A stretch of 64,000 nt of DNA from Thorsellia kenyensis (GTDB lineage Bacteria; Pseudomonadota; Gammaproteobacteria; Enterobacterales; Thorselliaceae), in the NCBI RefSeq assembly GCF_042432445.1, contig NZ_JBHLXE010000070.1:40605-104604 (forward strand), read 5' to 3'. The position numbers and the translations under genes were made by a program. This document shows positions 7,569 to 17,319 of the stretch, piece by piece (within the stretch, counting starts at the first letter, position 1; each line of letters starts with the position of its first letter). The notes under the pieces were generated by a model. It ran no database searches, was not told the DNA's origin, and worked only from the letters and a program-made list of their open reading frames with translations.

Positions 7569-8506
7569 CTTTTTTCTCAATTATTAACACTGGTGTTTAG
7601 AGTGATACTTCACTCTGAAGTTACTCCCCTAAAGTGCAGGAGGATGACAATTAAATTCTTTATGAAATAGTGCTATTGCGCTGCCTAGGATACAAAAGAC
7701 TCAAAATATACAAGGTATATAATCCTGTTCTAAGAGTCATTTACAGATTAATTAGATTTATTCATTGATCCATAAATTGAATTAATTTATTTATTTTTGT
7801 TCCGAATTAAATCACTCTGACTACGAATTAAATATATAGATTTACATTCAATTAAATAGTATTTTTAAAACATAATAAAAGCATTAACCATTAATTTTCT
7901 TAGGGCATATTCTACCATAAACTCTTGTAGATTTAAGTAACGAAGAAATAATTTTTAGAGTCTCTTTTTCATCTTAAAATATGAGTCCATAATATTTATC
8001 CTACCTACAACCTAAAAGTTCACTGATGGTTTGCTCATTCCTGAAAATTCTACCCTTCATTTTTTTAACTGTTAGAATTAATAGCAACTATTTAATTACT
8101 TAATTTAAATAGTTTTTACCTAACACTTAGCCAGTTAATTTATCCAAACCGTCTATTTTCCATGAATTTCTTCTATTAATTTCATCAATATCATCTATTA
8201 AATACAAAACTTTTCAATTATAATGATTAGTCAATTAACACCTAAAAGTAGCTCGGTATCCTCTCAACTTTTTAATTGCCTTTAGTGAAAAAAATTAAAA
8301 TTTAGACTGACCGTGTTATGTTGTTAATGTGTTAATTAGGTCATTTTTTAACTCTGTATCTAGAATCGAATTTTTCTACATACATTCATTTGACTCCCCT
8401 TAAAATAAACCAGTCCTTTGATTCGAATTTGAGTGGTTCTAATTTAAGTGGTTTTTTACTCTTGCAAAATATTCATAACGCAAAGAGTCCATACAAAAGG
8501 CATAAT
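7569..8506. other. Long AT-rich intergenic region between trhP and the YdgA-like gene
   Basis: About 940 bases separating divergent genes, with no ORF I would call. A small hairpin AGAGTG-ATACTT-CACTCT lies at about 7599-7616 in the trhP 5' region. A reading frame extends the YdgA-like gene back to a TTG at 8390, but it has no SD and weak coding character. Promoters of both genes must lie here. Confidence 0.4.
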
Positions 8507-10852
8507 ATGAAAACACAATCTAAATCAAAAAAATCACTCGTTGCTGTAGGTGTTCTTGCTGCCATTACACTAGGTTGGCTAGGGACAACATACACTATAA
8601 GCAATAGCGTAGAACAACGTCTTGGTAACTACGTAGAGACCTTAAATCAACAAGTACAAAGTGAAGATTTATTCTTTGTAAAACCTAAATTTATTTTAAA
8701 AGAAGTGAATTCCTCTTTTTTTAAAAGTGACTTTATCATTTCTGTAGAAATTGAAAATTTTAAGAAATTTATTGAAACACAAAAATTAAAATCTAGAAAA
8801 GCAACGAGCAATGCTGAGTTTTCTGAAGAATATTTTAAAGAAGAGGAAGCCCGTATCAAGGCTTTACCTGATTTCATAAAACTTTTTGATGTTAAAAATA
8901 TTGCAACTCATGGCCCTTTTCCTAAAATCACTGAATTCAATTTTACTCCCGGTGTCATGAGCATTGATTCAGTTACGACTTATAATGATTTAAACGCTGA
9001 AGTAAAAAATTTCACTAAAAGCCTTAAACTAGACGATAAAACATTAGCTAGCATAGAAAATCATCAGGTATTTAGCGCTAATACCATGATTCCCTACAGT
9101 AAATCAATTAGCACCACGCTACAAGCCTCTCCATTTGATTGGACTATTAATAACACTGTGATCAAATATGAAGGCTTAAACTTAACATTTAACGGTGCAG
9201 CTGATTTTGATTTAAACATAAAATCTGGCAAAATCGGCTTAACGGATTTACCTTCGCGTGAAGGGTATGAATCTGAAGAAGCTTTCAAAAAAGCATTGGC
9301 TCAAGTGGAAGAAAATTTTACGCTCAACGGATTGACTTTTGTCCAAAAAAGACAATCTGGAGACATAACGACGGGTTCAATTAATCTCTCTTTTGAGCCT
9401 ATACAATTTAAGGCATTGAGTTCTGAAACTGATGAAAACCAAAAACCTCTATGGAATACTTTGAGTTTTGAGGGATTAGATGTCAACTATGAAAGATCTA
9501 AGAATGATGGCCTTACATTCAATGAAAAAGCTAATCTGATTATTAAACCCGCGACTTTTAACGCAGTGGAATATGATTATTGGAATGATGGGACAAAAGT
9601 AATCACAGGTAATAGCTCAGTAGTTGAAATGGTCGCCGATTCGAAAAGCATTCCAAACGGCTTCTTATTAGCTGGTCGTGAAAGCTACAAAGCCGATTTT
9701 AAATTAATAAGAGAAGCTTTATCAACTGGTGACCTAGAAGTTTTAATCAAGCTAAACAATTGGACATCCATCGCAAAGACTATAGAATTATACCGTCAAC
9801 TCGCAGGTACATCGACAGCCGCAATCAAGCCTTTTGAAATTAATGTTAAAGAAGAATCAAGTGATCCTGTCGATTTAAATATTAAATTAGGTGAAATCTC
9901 GACTACGTTTTCTAGAGAATCGACGGATACAAGTAAGCCTTTAGTATTATCAGCTAAATTAAATTCACTTGATGCGAAAGAAACCAACAAAAATTTCCAT
10001 ATTTCTTTAAAAGATTATTCATTGAGTTCAACTATTCCTCTACAAAATTTTTACCCGTTTAATATTGATTATTCTATAGGTAATACGTCATTTAACATTG
10101 AGAATAGAAATATATTTACTACAGATAATATGAGAGTTGCCTTAGGTTTGGTTGAAAATGAAAAATCCGTTGATATCAAGCAGCATTTCAGTGGTAAAAA
10201 TATCTTAGTAAATTCAGTAGATTTTGGCAGCTTCGAGCTTAATGAAAATTTAGAGAACTTTAACAAAGAGTCTTTTAATCAACTGCAAGATGTTTTTATT
10301 GAAAGTTTGAAATTAGCACTAAGTAACCAAGATCTATTTACTCCGCCACAAGACATTTTCATAGAAAATTTAATGGCAAAAGCACCAGCAAGCTTAGAAG
10401 GTTTGCTTTCAAATGGTCTGATATTTAATAAAAGTCCAAACACCTTTAGCTCAAAAGCAGGTAAAACAGATCTTTCTTTGGTCGTTAAATTAAAACCAAT
10501 AACAAATCAATCTATTGCTGAAGCATCTAGTTCTATTGATTCTGCTGTAGCTCTGATTGAAAATCTAAATTTTTCACTTGATGCTGACATCAATTATCTT
10601 GCAGATACTGGGGCTAAGTTCCAATTACTTGCCTTTAGCGGTGGAGAAACTCCTGAAGCTGAGATGATTGATTCGACTCGCATGCAGTTTGCAGGAATGA
10701 TCCCTCAAATGATCTCATCAAGCCCTGCTGCATCAATCATCAATGTCACTGAAGATAAACTATCTAGTAAGATTGAAGTAAAAGATGGCAAAATAACTGT
10801 CAATGGGCAAGAAATGACGCCTGATGAAATTTTAGGGCTTTTGGGCTTGTAA
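8507..10852 (+). CDS. YdgA family protein (DUF945), unusually long
   Basis: This 781-residue protein begins with a signal-anchor (residues about 10-30, KKSLVAVGVLAAITLGWLG), matching E. coli YdgA. It ends in the family's C-terminal motif (EVKDGKITVNGQEMTPDEIL). The middle has several repeats of the YdgA beta-rich type (THGPFP, LSAKLNSLDAK). E. coli YdgA is about 500 residues, so roughly 280 residues are extra here. The likely location is inner membrane anchored and facing the periplasm; the function is unknown. I chose ATG 8507, which has AAAAGG upstream. A strong terminator follows. Confidence 0.85.
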   Translation: MKTQSKSKKSLVAVGVLAAITLGWLGTTYTISNSVEQRLGNYVETLNQQVQSEDLFFVKPKFILKEVNSSFFKSDFIISVEIENFKKFIETQKLKSRKATSNAEFSEEYFKEEEARIKALPDFIKLFDVKNIATHGPFPKITEFNFTPGVMSIDSVTTYNDLNAEVKNFTKSLKLDDKTLASIENHQVFSANTMIPYSKSISTTLQASPFDWTINNTVIKYEGLNLTFNGAADFDLNIKSGKIGLTDLPSREGYESEEAFKKALAQVEENFTLNGLTFVQKRQSGDITTGSINLSFEPIQFKALSSETDENQKPLWNTLSFEGLDVNYERSKNDGLTFNEKANLIIKPATFNAVEYDYWNDGTKVITGNSSVVEMVADSKSIPNGFLLAGRESYKADFKLIREALSTGDLEVLIKLNNWTSIAKTIELYRQLAGTSTAAIKPFEINVKEESSDPVDLNIKLGEISTTFSRESTDTSKPLVLSAKLNSLDAKETNKNFHISLKDYSLSSTIPLQNFYPFNIDYSIGNTSFNIENRNIFTTDNMRVALGLVENEKSVDIKQHFSGKNILVNSVDFGSFELNENLENFNKESFNQLQDVFIESLKLALSNQDLFTPPQDIFIENLMAKAPASLEGLLSNGLIFNKSPNTFSSKAGKTDLSLVVKLKPITNQSIAEASSSIDSAVALIENLNFSLDADINYLADTGAKFQLLAFSGGETPEAEMIDSTRMQFAGMIPQMISSSPAASIINVTEDKLSSKIEVKDGKITVNGQEMTPDEILGLLGL

Positions 10853-10915
10853 GACTTAGATTTTAAAATTTCATTGCGCAACAAGTTAAAATAAATCGAT
10901 TGCGTCATTTACAAT

Positions 10916-10946
10916 AGGCGTTGGAAATAATCCAACGCCTTTTTTT
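10916..10946 (+). terminator. Rho-independent terminator of the YdgA-like gene
   Basis: AGGCGTTGGA (10916-10925) and TCCAACGCCT (10931-10940) form a perfect 10-bp stem with loop AATAA, followed by six T. Confidence 0.95.
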
Positions 10947-11024
10947 ACATGTTATTGTTGTTTAATTGTTTTCAGATGGCGTCATACTGAGTATTAAGAA
11001 GTTTTTTCAGTAATATAAACATTT

Positions 11025-11232
11025 TTAATTATTGACTTCTCTAACTAAATTTAGGAATTCAGTCTTATCCGACACTCTCTTCTTCAGATCATACAATCGA
11101 TAGAAAAATTTCATCGTTCACCGCAGTTGCCCAAAGGAAGTCTGCTTCCTTTAACTGTTCTGATACATTTTGCCTTAAGAGACTAATACCTTAACTATTA
11201 CTAAGCTCAATGATTAGCCCAATAAAATTTAA
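11025..11232 (-). pseudogene. Decayed ORF remnant downstream of yheU
   Basis: On the minus strand just after the yheU stop, about 68 codons look protein-like if two lesions are repaired. The first frame reads IGLIIELSNS, then a TAA, then GISLLRQNVSEQLKEADF and LWATAVND. After a one-base shift at a run AAATTTTT it continues KFFYRLYDLKKRVSDKTEF and NLVREVNN to a stop at 11025-11027. The TAA could derive from CAA. I do not recognise the family, and there is no start codon, so it would be the 3' remnant of a gene. Chance open frames remain possible. Confidence 0.4.
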
Positions 11233-11233
11233 T

Positions 11234-11473
11234 TTATGATTCGTATAAATCATCAACATACTTTATTTCATCAGCAGGGACAAGATTAACTGTCTCGGTT
11301 GTCTCAGACCAAAGTAACACGACTTTTTTTTCTTTAAAGAGCTGCCTTACCTGGCTGATTTTAGTCTTAAGTGGAACCTCTTCTTCTCCATAATCAGTGC
11401 CCTCTCTTAAAATAAATTCAGTAATAATCGCATCAAGTGTATCACTTTCAATAGATTCCCAAGGTATTATCAT
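11234..11473 (-). CDS. yheU: YheU family protein (UPF0270)
   Basis: A 79-residue protein matching YheU over its length: MIIPWESIESDTLDAIITEF, then LREGTDYG and VVLLWSETTETVNL. The function is not established. AGGGGA precedes the ATG. In E. coli yheU follows yheS and yheT; here yheS lies 15 kb away and yheT is not in the window. Confidence 0.93.
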   Translation of the reverse strand: MIIPWESIESDTLDAIITEFILREGTDYGEEEVPLKTKISQVRQLFKEKKVVLLWSETTETVNLVPADEIKYVDDLYES

Positions 11474-11531
11474 ATGTCCCCTATCGTTGCGCTTACAAGA
11501 ACTAATCTGAATATAGAGATTAACAAATAAA

Positions 11532-12446
11532 TTATGATTTAGGTGGGTTTTTCGCCCAAAATCCCGCTAAAATAGAACCTGAAACATTATGCCATATGCT
11601 AAATATTGCACCAGGCAAAGCACTTAATGCAGAGAAATATTTAGCGCCTAGTGATGCTGCTAACCCTGAATTCTGCATACCTACTTCAATAGCCACTGTT
11701 CTTGCTACTTTTTCATCAAATCCAAGTAGCCGGCTGATAGTATATCCAGCAATCAACCCTAAACCATTATGTAACACAACACCTACAAATACGAGTAGAC
11801 CAACATTTTTAATGTTCCCTTGGTTAAGCGATACCACAATAGCAATAATCAAAACAATAGAAAACATAGAGGCTGTTGTTAAAGCATCTCCTAGGCTATC
11901 TAACTTGTTTTTTAATAATGCATTACCCACTCCACCTAGAACAATAGGGACAAGGATAATTTTTACTAAATCAATTAAAATGCCTTTAGAATCTATCTCA
12001 ACTTGACTAGAAAGATAAAGTGAGATTAATAAAGGCGTCATGATAATTGATAAAAGAGTTGAAACGAGTGTCATGCTGACTGATAAAGCAACATCACCTT
12101 TTGCAAGATAAGTCATTACATTAGATGCGGTACCACCAGAAACAGCGCCAACTAAAATCATACCGATCATAATCTCCTCACTAAATCCCATCACTTTTGA
12201 AATAACTAGGGCGAATAGTGGCATCAATAAAAATTGCAATGCCACAGTAATAATTATAATTGTTGGTTTTTTTACAACTCGCTTAAAATCATCTAAAGAC
12301 AAGGTTAAACCCATAAAAAACATAATTGCCATTAATAAATAGCTAATGATACTTTTTAAAGATGTAAAGATTGTAGGGAAATAAAAGGCTATTGCACTCA
12401 ATAAAATCGCCCAGAAGGGGAACAATTTATTAATATTTTTAAGCAT
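11532..12446 (-). CDS. Bile acid:sodium symporter (BASS) family transporter, PanS-like
   Basis: A 304-residue polytopic inner-membrane protein with about nine or ten hydrophobic helices. BASS signatures are GAVSGGTASNVMTYLAKGD and EVGMQNSGLAASLGAKYF, around the discontinuous helices that bind Na+ and substrate. Bacterial PanS members transport ketopantoate; others move pyruvate or other organic acids. The substrate here is uncertain. GGAG lies upstream of the ATG. It is 58 bases upstream of yheU on the same strand, so the two may be co-transcribed. Confidence 0.85.
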   Translation of the reverse strand: MLKNINKLFPFWAILLSAIAFYFPTIFTSLKSIISYLLMAIMFFMGLTLSLDDFKRVVKKPTIIIITVALQFLLMPLFALVISKVMGFSEEIMIGMILVGAVSGGTASNVMTYLAKGDVALSVSMTLVSTLLSIIMTPLLISLYLSSQVEIDSKGILIDLVKIILVPIVLGGVGNALLKNKLDSLGDALTTASMFSIVLIIAIVVSLNQGNIKNVGLLVFVGVVLHNGLGLIAGYTISRLLGFDEKVARTVAIEVGMQNSGLAASLGAKYFSALSALPGAIFSIWHNVSGSILAGFWAKNPPKS

Positions 12447-12647
12447 AGGATGGCTCCATTTGTATTGTATTAAGTCAAAATTGTGAAAGAAAAAGGAACA
12501 TGATAATTATGCCCAAATTTTTCTATACTGTTCATCCACAAGTCATAAAAATCTAAGTCGTTCGGCATTTAATTGCGTGAACTATCTATAAATAGGCACA
12601 ATCGGAACTTGTCAAAAACAATAACTTGTCTTAATCTTTCTTTGCAT

Positions 12648-12685
12648 CATACAGAAAAAGCTGCAAGAGCAGCTTTTTCTGTATG
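12648..12685 (-). terminator. Strong symmetrical terminator after fabF
   Basis: CATACAGAAAAAGCTGC and GCAGCTTTTTCTGTATG form a perfect 17-bp stem around AAGA, with a T run inside the 3' arm on either strand. It lies about 50 bases past the fabF stop, ending the fab cluster, and could also work rightwards. Confidence 0.9.
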
Positions 12686-12732
12686 TTGATACTATTGTTA
12701 AACGATAGACAAAATCAAAGATTGAGGGAACA

Positions 12733-13980
12733 TTAATCCATTTTTTTTAGTAAAATAGATCCATTTGTACCACCAAATCCAAAAGAGTTACACAGCACAT
12801 ATTTTAGATTGCTTACCTGTCTTGCTTCGTGAGGTACATAATCTAAATCACATCCTTCTTCTGGGTTATCTAGGTTAATAGTAGGAGGCACAGCACCATC
12901 TCTTAATGCAAGGACAGAAAAGATGGTTTCTATAGCCCCTGCGGCACCTAAAAGATGCCCTGTCATTGATTTAGTGGAACTTACCATGACACGGCTTGCC
13001 TCTCCAGTAAAAATAGATTTCACTGCAGCAGTTTCAGCTTTATCTCCAGCTCCTGTTGACGTACCATGTGCATTGACATAGCCTACCTCAGAAGGTGTGA
13101 TATGAGCATCCTTGAGCGCATTTGTCATAGCTAAAGCAGCGCCTTCACCATTTTCAGGTGGTGATGTCATATGATAGGCATCACTACTCATACCAAATCC
13201 TACAACTTCTGCATAAATTTTCGCTCCACGTGCTTTAGCATGTTCATATTCTTCGAGCACTAAAATACCAGCACCGTCACCAAGAACAAAGCCATCACGG
13301 TCTTTATCCCAAGGTCTACTGGCTTGTTCTGGAGAATCATTTCGGGTCGAAAGTGCTCTAGCTGCACCAAATCCACCAACACCTAAAGGTGTACTTGCTT
13401 TCTCCCCTCCGCCTGCGAGCATAACTTCTGCATCGCCATGCATAATAATACGCGCTGCGTGCCCTATATTATGCACACCAGACGTACATGCTGTTGCGAT
13501 AGTGATACTTGGGCCTTTAATGCCATAAATAATACTTAAATGGCCAGAAATCATATTCACAATGGTTGATGGTACAAAGAAAGGACTGATCTTTTTAGGA
13601 CCACTTAGCACGAGTGCTGCATGATTTTCTTCTATCAGGCCTAATCCACCAATTCCAGATCCGATTGCACATCCAATGCGGGCTGCATTTTCTTCTGTTA
13701 CTTCAATACCTGCATCTTGCATAGCTTGTATACCTGCAGCAACACCGTATTGAATAAAGAGATCCATTTTTCTGGCCTCTTTACGTGAGATATTATAATC
13801 ATCACAATTAAAATCTTTGACCATACCAGCAAATTTAGTTGAGAATGGTGTGGTATCAAAATGATCTATTAGGCTTATCCCACTCTGACCGGCTAATATG
13901 GCTTGCCACGTGGATTCAACTGTATTGCCGACAGGAGTGAGCATGCCCAGACCGGTCACGACTACTCGACGCTTAGACAC
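12733..13980 (-). CDS. fabF: 3-oxoacyl-[acyl-carrier-protein] synthase II
   Basis: A 415-residue condensing enzyme of fatty acid elongation. It aligns end to end with E. coli FabF: active-site Cys165 in TACTSGVH, histidines in NAHGTSTGAGDKAE and SSTKSMTGHLLGAAG, and the glycine-rich end NSFGFGGTNGS. I place the start at the GTG at 13980, which has GGAGG 5 bases upstream and gives the expected MSKRRVVVTG. It is the last gene of the fabH-fabD-fabG-acpP-fabF cluster, separated from acpP by a hairpin. Confidence 0.97.
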   Translation of the reverse strand: MSKRRVVVTGLGMLTPVGNTVESTWQAILAGQSGISLIDHFDTTPFSTKFAGMVKDFNCDDYNISRKEARKMDLFIQYGVAAGIQAMQDAGIEVTEENAARIGCAIGSGIGGLGLIEENHAALVLSGPKKISPFFVPSTIVNMISGHLSIIYGIKGPSITIATACTSGVHNIGHAARIIMHGDAEVMLAGGGEKASTPLGVGGFGAARALSTRNDSPEQASRPWDKDRDGFVLGDGAGILVLEEYEHAKARGAKIYAEVVGFGMSSDAYHMTSPPENGEGAALAMTNALKDAHITPSEVGYVNAHGTSTGAGDKAETAAVKSIFTGEASRVMVSSTKSMTGHLLGAAGAIETIFSVLALRDGAVPPTINLDNPEEGCDLDYVPHEARQVSNLKYVLCNSFGFGGTNGSILLKKMD

Positions 13981-14034
13981 TGCGCCCTCCAAGGTTTATT
14001 AAGGTAGGAGAAAAATAATAAGAGTATATAAAGC

Positions 14035-14055
14035 GAGGCGATCAAAGATCGCCTC
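14035..14055 (-). terminator. Intercistronic hairpin between acpP and fabF
   Basis: GAGGCGATC and GATCGCCTC form a perfect 9-bp stem around three bases, 13 bases after the acpP stop. The tail is only a weak TTTATATA, so it may stabilise the acpP 3' end or attenuate readthrough rather than stop it fully. That would help give much more ACP than FabF. Confidence 0.6.
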
Positions 14056-14067
14056 TAAAGCATTTGA

Positions 14068-14304
14068 TTACTGCAAATTAGCATTAATGAAATCGATTGC
14101 TGCTTGAACAGTAGTAATTTTTTCTGCTTCTTCATCAGGAATTTCAGTATCGAATTCCTCTTCTAAAGCCATAACTAATTCAACTGTATCAAGTGAGTCA
14201 GCACCTAAGTCTTCAACAAAAGATGCTGAGTTAACAACTTCTTCTGGTTTAACACCTAGACGTTCAACAATGATATTCTTAACACGTTCTTCGATAGCGC
14301 TCAT
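14068..14304 (-). CDS. acpP: Acyl carrier protein
   Basis: The 78-residue acidic ACP. The phosphopantetheine attachment Ser37 is in GADSLDTVELVMALEEEF. Length and sequence are those of E. coli AcpP. It carries growing acyl chains for FabD, FabG, FabH and FabF, whose genes surround it, and for LpxM-type acyltransferases. A separate promoter is likely in the 150-base gap after fabG. Confidence 0.98.
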   Translation of the reverse strand: MSAIEERVKNIIVERLGVKPEEVVNSASFVEDLGADSLDTVELVMALEEEFDTEIPDEEAEKITTVQAAIDFINANLQ

Positions 14305-14401
14305 ACTTGTAAATTTCCTATCAAACTTCGCTTGCGCGATGGTTCTTGTAATTTATAATGGAAGAAAAAATCAAACAGCTTAAAAAAATAAGCTAACACA
14401 C

Positions 14402-14431
14402 ATTCTACACTATTTTGCGATAAATTAGCAA
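14402..14431 (-). promoter_or_regulatory. Candidate internal promoter of acpP
   Basis: On the minus strand TTGCTA (14426-14431) and TAGAAT (14402-14407) are separated by 18 bases in the fabG-acpP gap. A perfect TATAAT at 14433-14438 is an alternative -10 with a poor -35. Confidence 0.4.
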
Positions 14432-14455
14432 AATTATACAAAAAAATGTGTTAGA

Positions 14456-15190
14456 TTATACCATTATCATGCCACCATTGACATGAATGGTTTCACCATT
14501 GATGTAGCCGGCTTCATCAGAAGCTAAAAAAGCGACAACATTAGCGATTTCTTTCGCCTCACCCAAGCGTCCTGCGGGAACTTGAGAAAGAATGCCCGAT
14601 CTTTGTTCTTCCGTGAGTGCTCTGGTCATATCAGTTTCAATGAATCCAGGAGCAACGACGTTTACCGTAATACCACGAGAAGCAACTTCTCTGGCTAACG
14701 ATTTACTAAAACCAATTACACCAGCTTTCGCTGCAGCATAATTGGCTTGCCCAGCATTGCCCATAGAGCCAACAACTGAGCCAATAGTTATGATACGACC
14801 AAAACGTTTTTTCATCATGGAACGAATCACAGCTTTTGAAAGATGAAAAACTGAACTTAGGTTGGTATTAACAATATCATCCCATTCAGACTCTTTCATA
14901 CGCATCATTAAATTATCACGCGTAATACCTGCATTATTAACTAAAATATCTATTTCACCAAATTCTGCACGGATTTTTTCTAGTGTTTGCTCAATAGATG
15001 AGCTATCTGTCACATTTAATACAAAACCTTTACCGTTTTGGCCTAGATATTGACTGATATTTTCTGCACCAGATTCAGAGGTAGCGGTACCTATAACTTT
15101 GGCACCACGCTCAATACATTTTTGTGCTATTGCCTGCCCTATACCACGGCTAGCTCCAGTGACTAATACAATTTTACCGTCTAAATTCAT
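14456..15190 (-). CDS. fabG: 3-oxoacyl-[acyl-carrier-protein] reductase
   Basis: A 244-residue NADPH-dependent SDR with the same length as E. coli FabG. Cofactor motif TGASRGIG (11-18), NNAGITRDN, catalytic Ser in IGSVVGSMGN, YAAAK, and the PGFIETDMT and HVNGG ends are all present. I chose ATG 15190, giving MNLDGKIVLV; the extra 16 codons of the longer frame are not in the family. It reduces the 3-oxoacyl-ACP made by FabH and FabF. Confidence 0.97.
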   Translation of the reverse strand: MNLDGKIVLVTGASRGIGQAIAQKCIERGAKVIGTATSESGAENISQYLGQNGKGFVLNVTDSSSIEQTLEKIRAEFGEIDILVNNAGITRDNLMMRMKESEWDDIVNTNLSSVFHLSKAVIRSMMKKRFGRIITIGSVVGSMGNAGQANYAAAKAGVIGFSKSLAREVASRGITVNVVAPGFIETDMTRALTEEQRSGILSQVPAGRLGEAKEIANVVAFLASDEAGYINGETIHVNGGMIMV

Positions 15191-15244
15191 GTCATATTCT
15201 CTTTTTTGTAGTTTAAAAAAATCTAACAAATACGTCAAATCAAA

Positions 15245-16183
15245 CTAAGCATTTAATTGTTGTAATGCGGTTTCTAATGTATCAGGCGTGTTAATACAAA
15301 AAGCCTCTAAACGCGCATCTATACGTTTAGCAAGTCCAGTCAGAACTTTTCCTGGTCCTAATTCATATAATTGCGTTACACCACTATTAGCTAAAAATTC
15401 CATACTTTGCGACCAAAGTACTGGATTAAATAATTGACGTGTAAGTGCATCTAAAATGACATCACTTTCAGTTGCGATAGCCACATCGACATTATTAACA
15501 ACTGGGATAACAGGCGTTTGTATTGATATACCAGCCAAAGCAGCTTTAAATTCTTCGGCTATGGGTTTCATCAATAAACAATGTGATGGTACACTAACAG
15601 GCAATGGAAGTGCCCTTTTCGCACCTTTTTCTTTACAAAGAATATTCGCACGTTCAACTGCAGCTTTATCTCCTGCGATCACTACTTGGCCTGGAGAATT
15701 AAAATTAACAGGACTGACAATTTCGCCCTGCGCAGCTTCTTCACATGCTTTTGCTATCTCTTCATTCGACAAACCAATAATCGCTGACATAGCACCAGCA
15801 CCCTCAGGTACTGCTTTTTGCATTAATTGGCCACGTAATGCGACTAATTTAATTGCATCTTTATAATTTAAAGCACCTGCACAGACAAGTGCCGAATATT
15901 CACCTAGACTATGCCCTGCCATATAGTCTGGACTACATCCATTTTTTTCTACCCACAAGCGATAAATAGCCGTAGATGCCGCAAGCAAAGCAGGTTGTGT
16001 TTTTTCTGTTTGATTTAACTCAAGTTCAGGCCCCATTTGGGTTAATGCAAAGAGATCGTAACCTAATACTTCGCTTGCTTCATCGAAGGTATTTTTAATT
16101 ATAGAATTTATCTCAGATAAAGCATTAAGCATGCCTACACTTTGTGAGCCTTGCCCTGGAAAAACAAATGCGATTTTACTCAT
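15245..16183 (-). CDS. fabD: Malonyl-CoA:ACP transacylase
   Basis: A 312-residue FabD. FPGQGSQSVGM lies at the N terminus, nucleophile Ser92 in GHSLGEYSALV, and the partner His in VSVPSHCLLM. It loads malonyl groups onto ACP for the neighbouring condensing enzymes. It sits 22 bases after fabH and 54 before fabG on the same strand. Confidence 0.97.
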   Translation of the reverse strand: MSKIAFVFPGQGSQSVGMLNALSEINSIIKNTFDEASEVLGYDLFALTQMGPELELNQTEKTQPALLAASTAIYRLWVEKNGCSPDYMAGHSLGEYSALVCAGALNYKDAIKLVALRGQLMQKAVPEGAGAMSAIIGLSNEEIAKACEEAAQGEIVSPVNFNSPGQVVIAGDKAAVERANILCKEKGAKRALPLPVSVPSHCLLMKPIAEEFKAALAGISIQTPVIPVVNNVDVAIATESDVILDALTRQLFNPVLWSQSMEFLANSGVTQLYELGPGKVLTGLAKRIDARLEAFCINTPDTLETALQQLNA

Positions 16184-16205
16184 AATCTATCCTACTTAAG
16201 CACTA

Positions 16206-17171
16206 TTAAAATTTAACTAACGCTGAACCCCAGGTAAACCCTCCACCAAAGGCTTCTAGCAAAATAATTTGTCCACGTTGGATACGTCCATCTCTCACTG
16301 CTTCATCAAGAGCAGTAGGTACCGAAGCTGCAGACGTATTACCATGTTTATCGAGGGTTATAACTACTTTTTCCATTGGCATACCTAATTTTTGGGCGGT
16401 GGCGGAAATTATTCTTAAATTCGCTTGATGCGGTACTAACCAATCAATTTCACTGTCTTTTATGTTATTTGCTTTTAATGTTTCTTCAACTACGTTAGCT
16501 AATTCAGTAACGGCAACTTTGAATACTTGATTTCCAGTCATCGATAGAAAGGCTTTATCAGTGGGTGTATCCCTTTTTTGATTTGGTAAAGTTAACAATT
16601 CCCCAAATCTTCCATCGGCATGAAGGTGCGTAGTTAAAATACCTGGTTTATTTGATTGCCCTAAAACAACTGCACCTGCACCATCACCAAATAAAATGAC
16701 TGTCCCTCTATCAGTTTTATCAACGGTTTTAGACAATGTATCAGCACCAATTACCAGTGCATGTTTGACCATGCCTGTTTTAATGAATTGATCTGCAACA
16801 CTAAGCGCATAACAAAAACCAGCGCAAGCTGCGGCTATATCAAATGCAGGAATATTTTTTATACCTAATTTATTTTGTATTTCGCATGCTGCGCTAGGAA
16901 ATTGATGGGTATGAGAAGTCGTCGCAACAATAATAAGATCGATCTCTTCTTTTTCAATACCAGCCATTGATAACGCATTTTTAGCTGCTAATTCACCCAT
17001 AAATGTAACGGTTTCATTTTCGCTAGATATTCTTCTTTCTTTAATGCCAGTGCGGGTGACAATCCACTCATCAGTAGTTTCCACCATTTTTTCCAAATCC
17101 ATGTTTGTTAATTTTTGATTAGGTAAATAACTTCCTGTACCTAATATTTTACTGTAAATTTTATCTGACAT
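16206..17171 (-). CDS. fabH: 3-oxoacyl-[acyl-carrier-protein] synthase III
   Basis: A 321-residue FabH starting fatty acid synthesis from acetyl-CoA and malonyl-ACP. The triad is visible: Cys116 in DIAAACAGFC, His in LVPHQANLRI and Asn in HGNTSAASVP. It is the first gene of the fab cluster. No plsX lies between it and rpmF, unlike the usual order, and the rpmF terminator separates the two, so fabH must have its own promoter in 17172-17319. The SD is weak. Confidence 0.97.
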   Translation of the reverse strand: MSDKIYSKILGTGSYLPNQKLTNMDLEKMVETTDEWIVTRTGIKERRISSENETVTFMGELAAKNALSMAGIEKEEIDLIIVATTSHTHQFPSAACEIQNKLGIKNIPAFDIAAACAGFCYALSVADQFIKTGMVKHALVIGADTLSKTVDKTDRGTVILFGDGAGAVVLGQSNKPGILTTHLHADGRFGELLTLPNQKRDTPTDKAFLSMTGNQVFKVAVTELANVVEETLKANNIKDSEIDWLVPHQANLRIISATAQKLGMPMEKVVITLDKHGNTSAASVPTALDEAVRDGRIQRGQIILLEAFGGGFTWGSALVKF

Positions 17172-17319
17172 AGATTGGTTATCTCACACTATTTAATTTT
17201 ATTTTTAAATCAAAGAACAATAAACTGGAAAATTGGTATTCAATTAAATTAATTTCGAAATTTACTTACTAGAAAGAGGGTAAATCGATTTAGAAATTAA
17301 CTTTGGTACTATAAAAAAC

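Noticed and set aside
11596..12006. A 136-codon open frame on the plus strand
   Set aside because: It is antisense to the BASS transporter, with no SD and no family-like motifs.
15456..15866. A 136-codon open frame on the plus strand
   Set aside because: It lies wholly opposite fabD, whose reading is certain.
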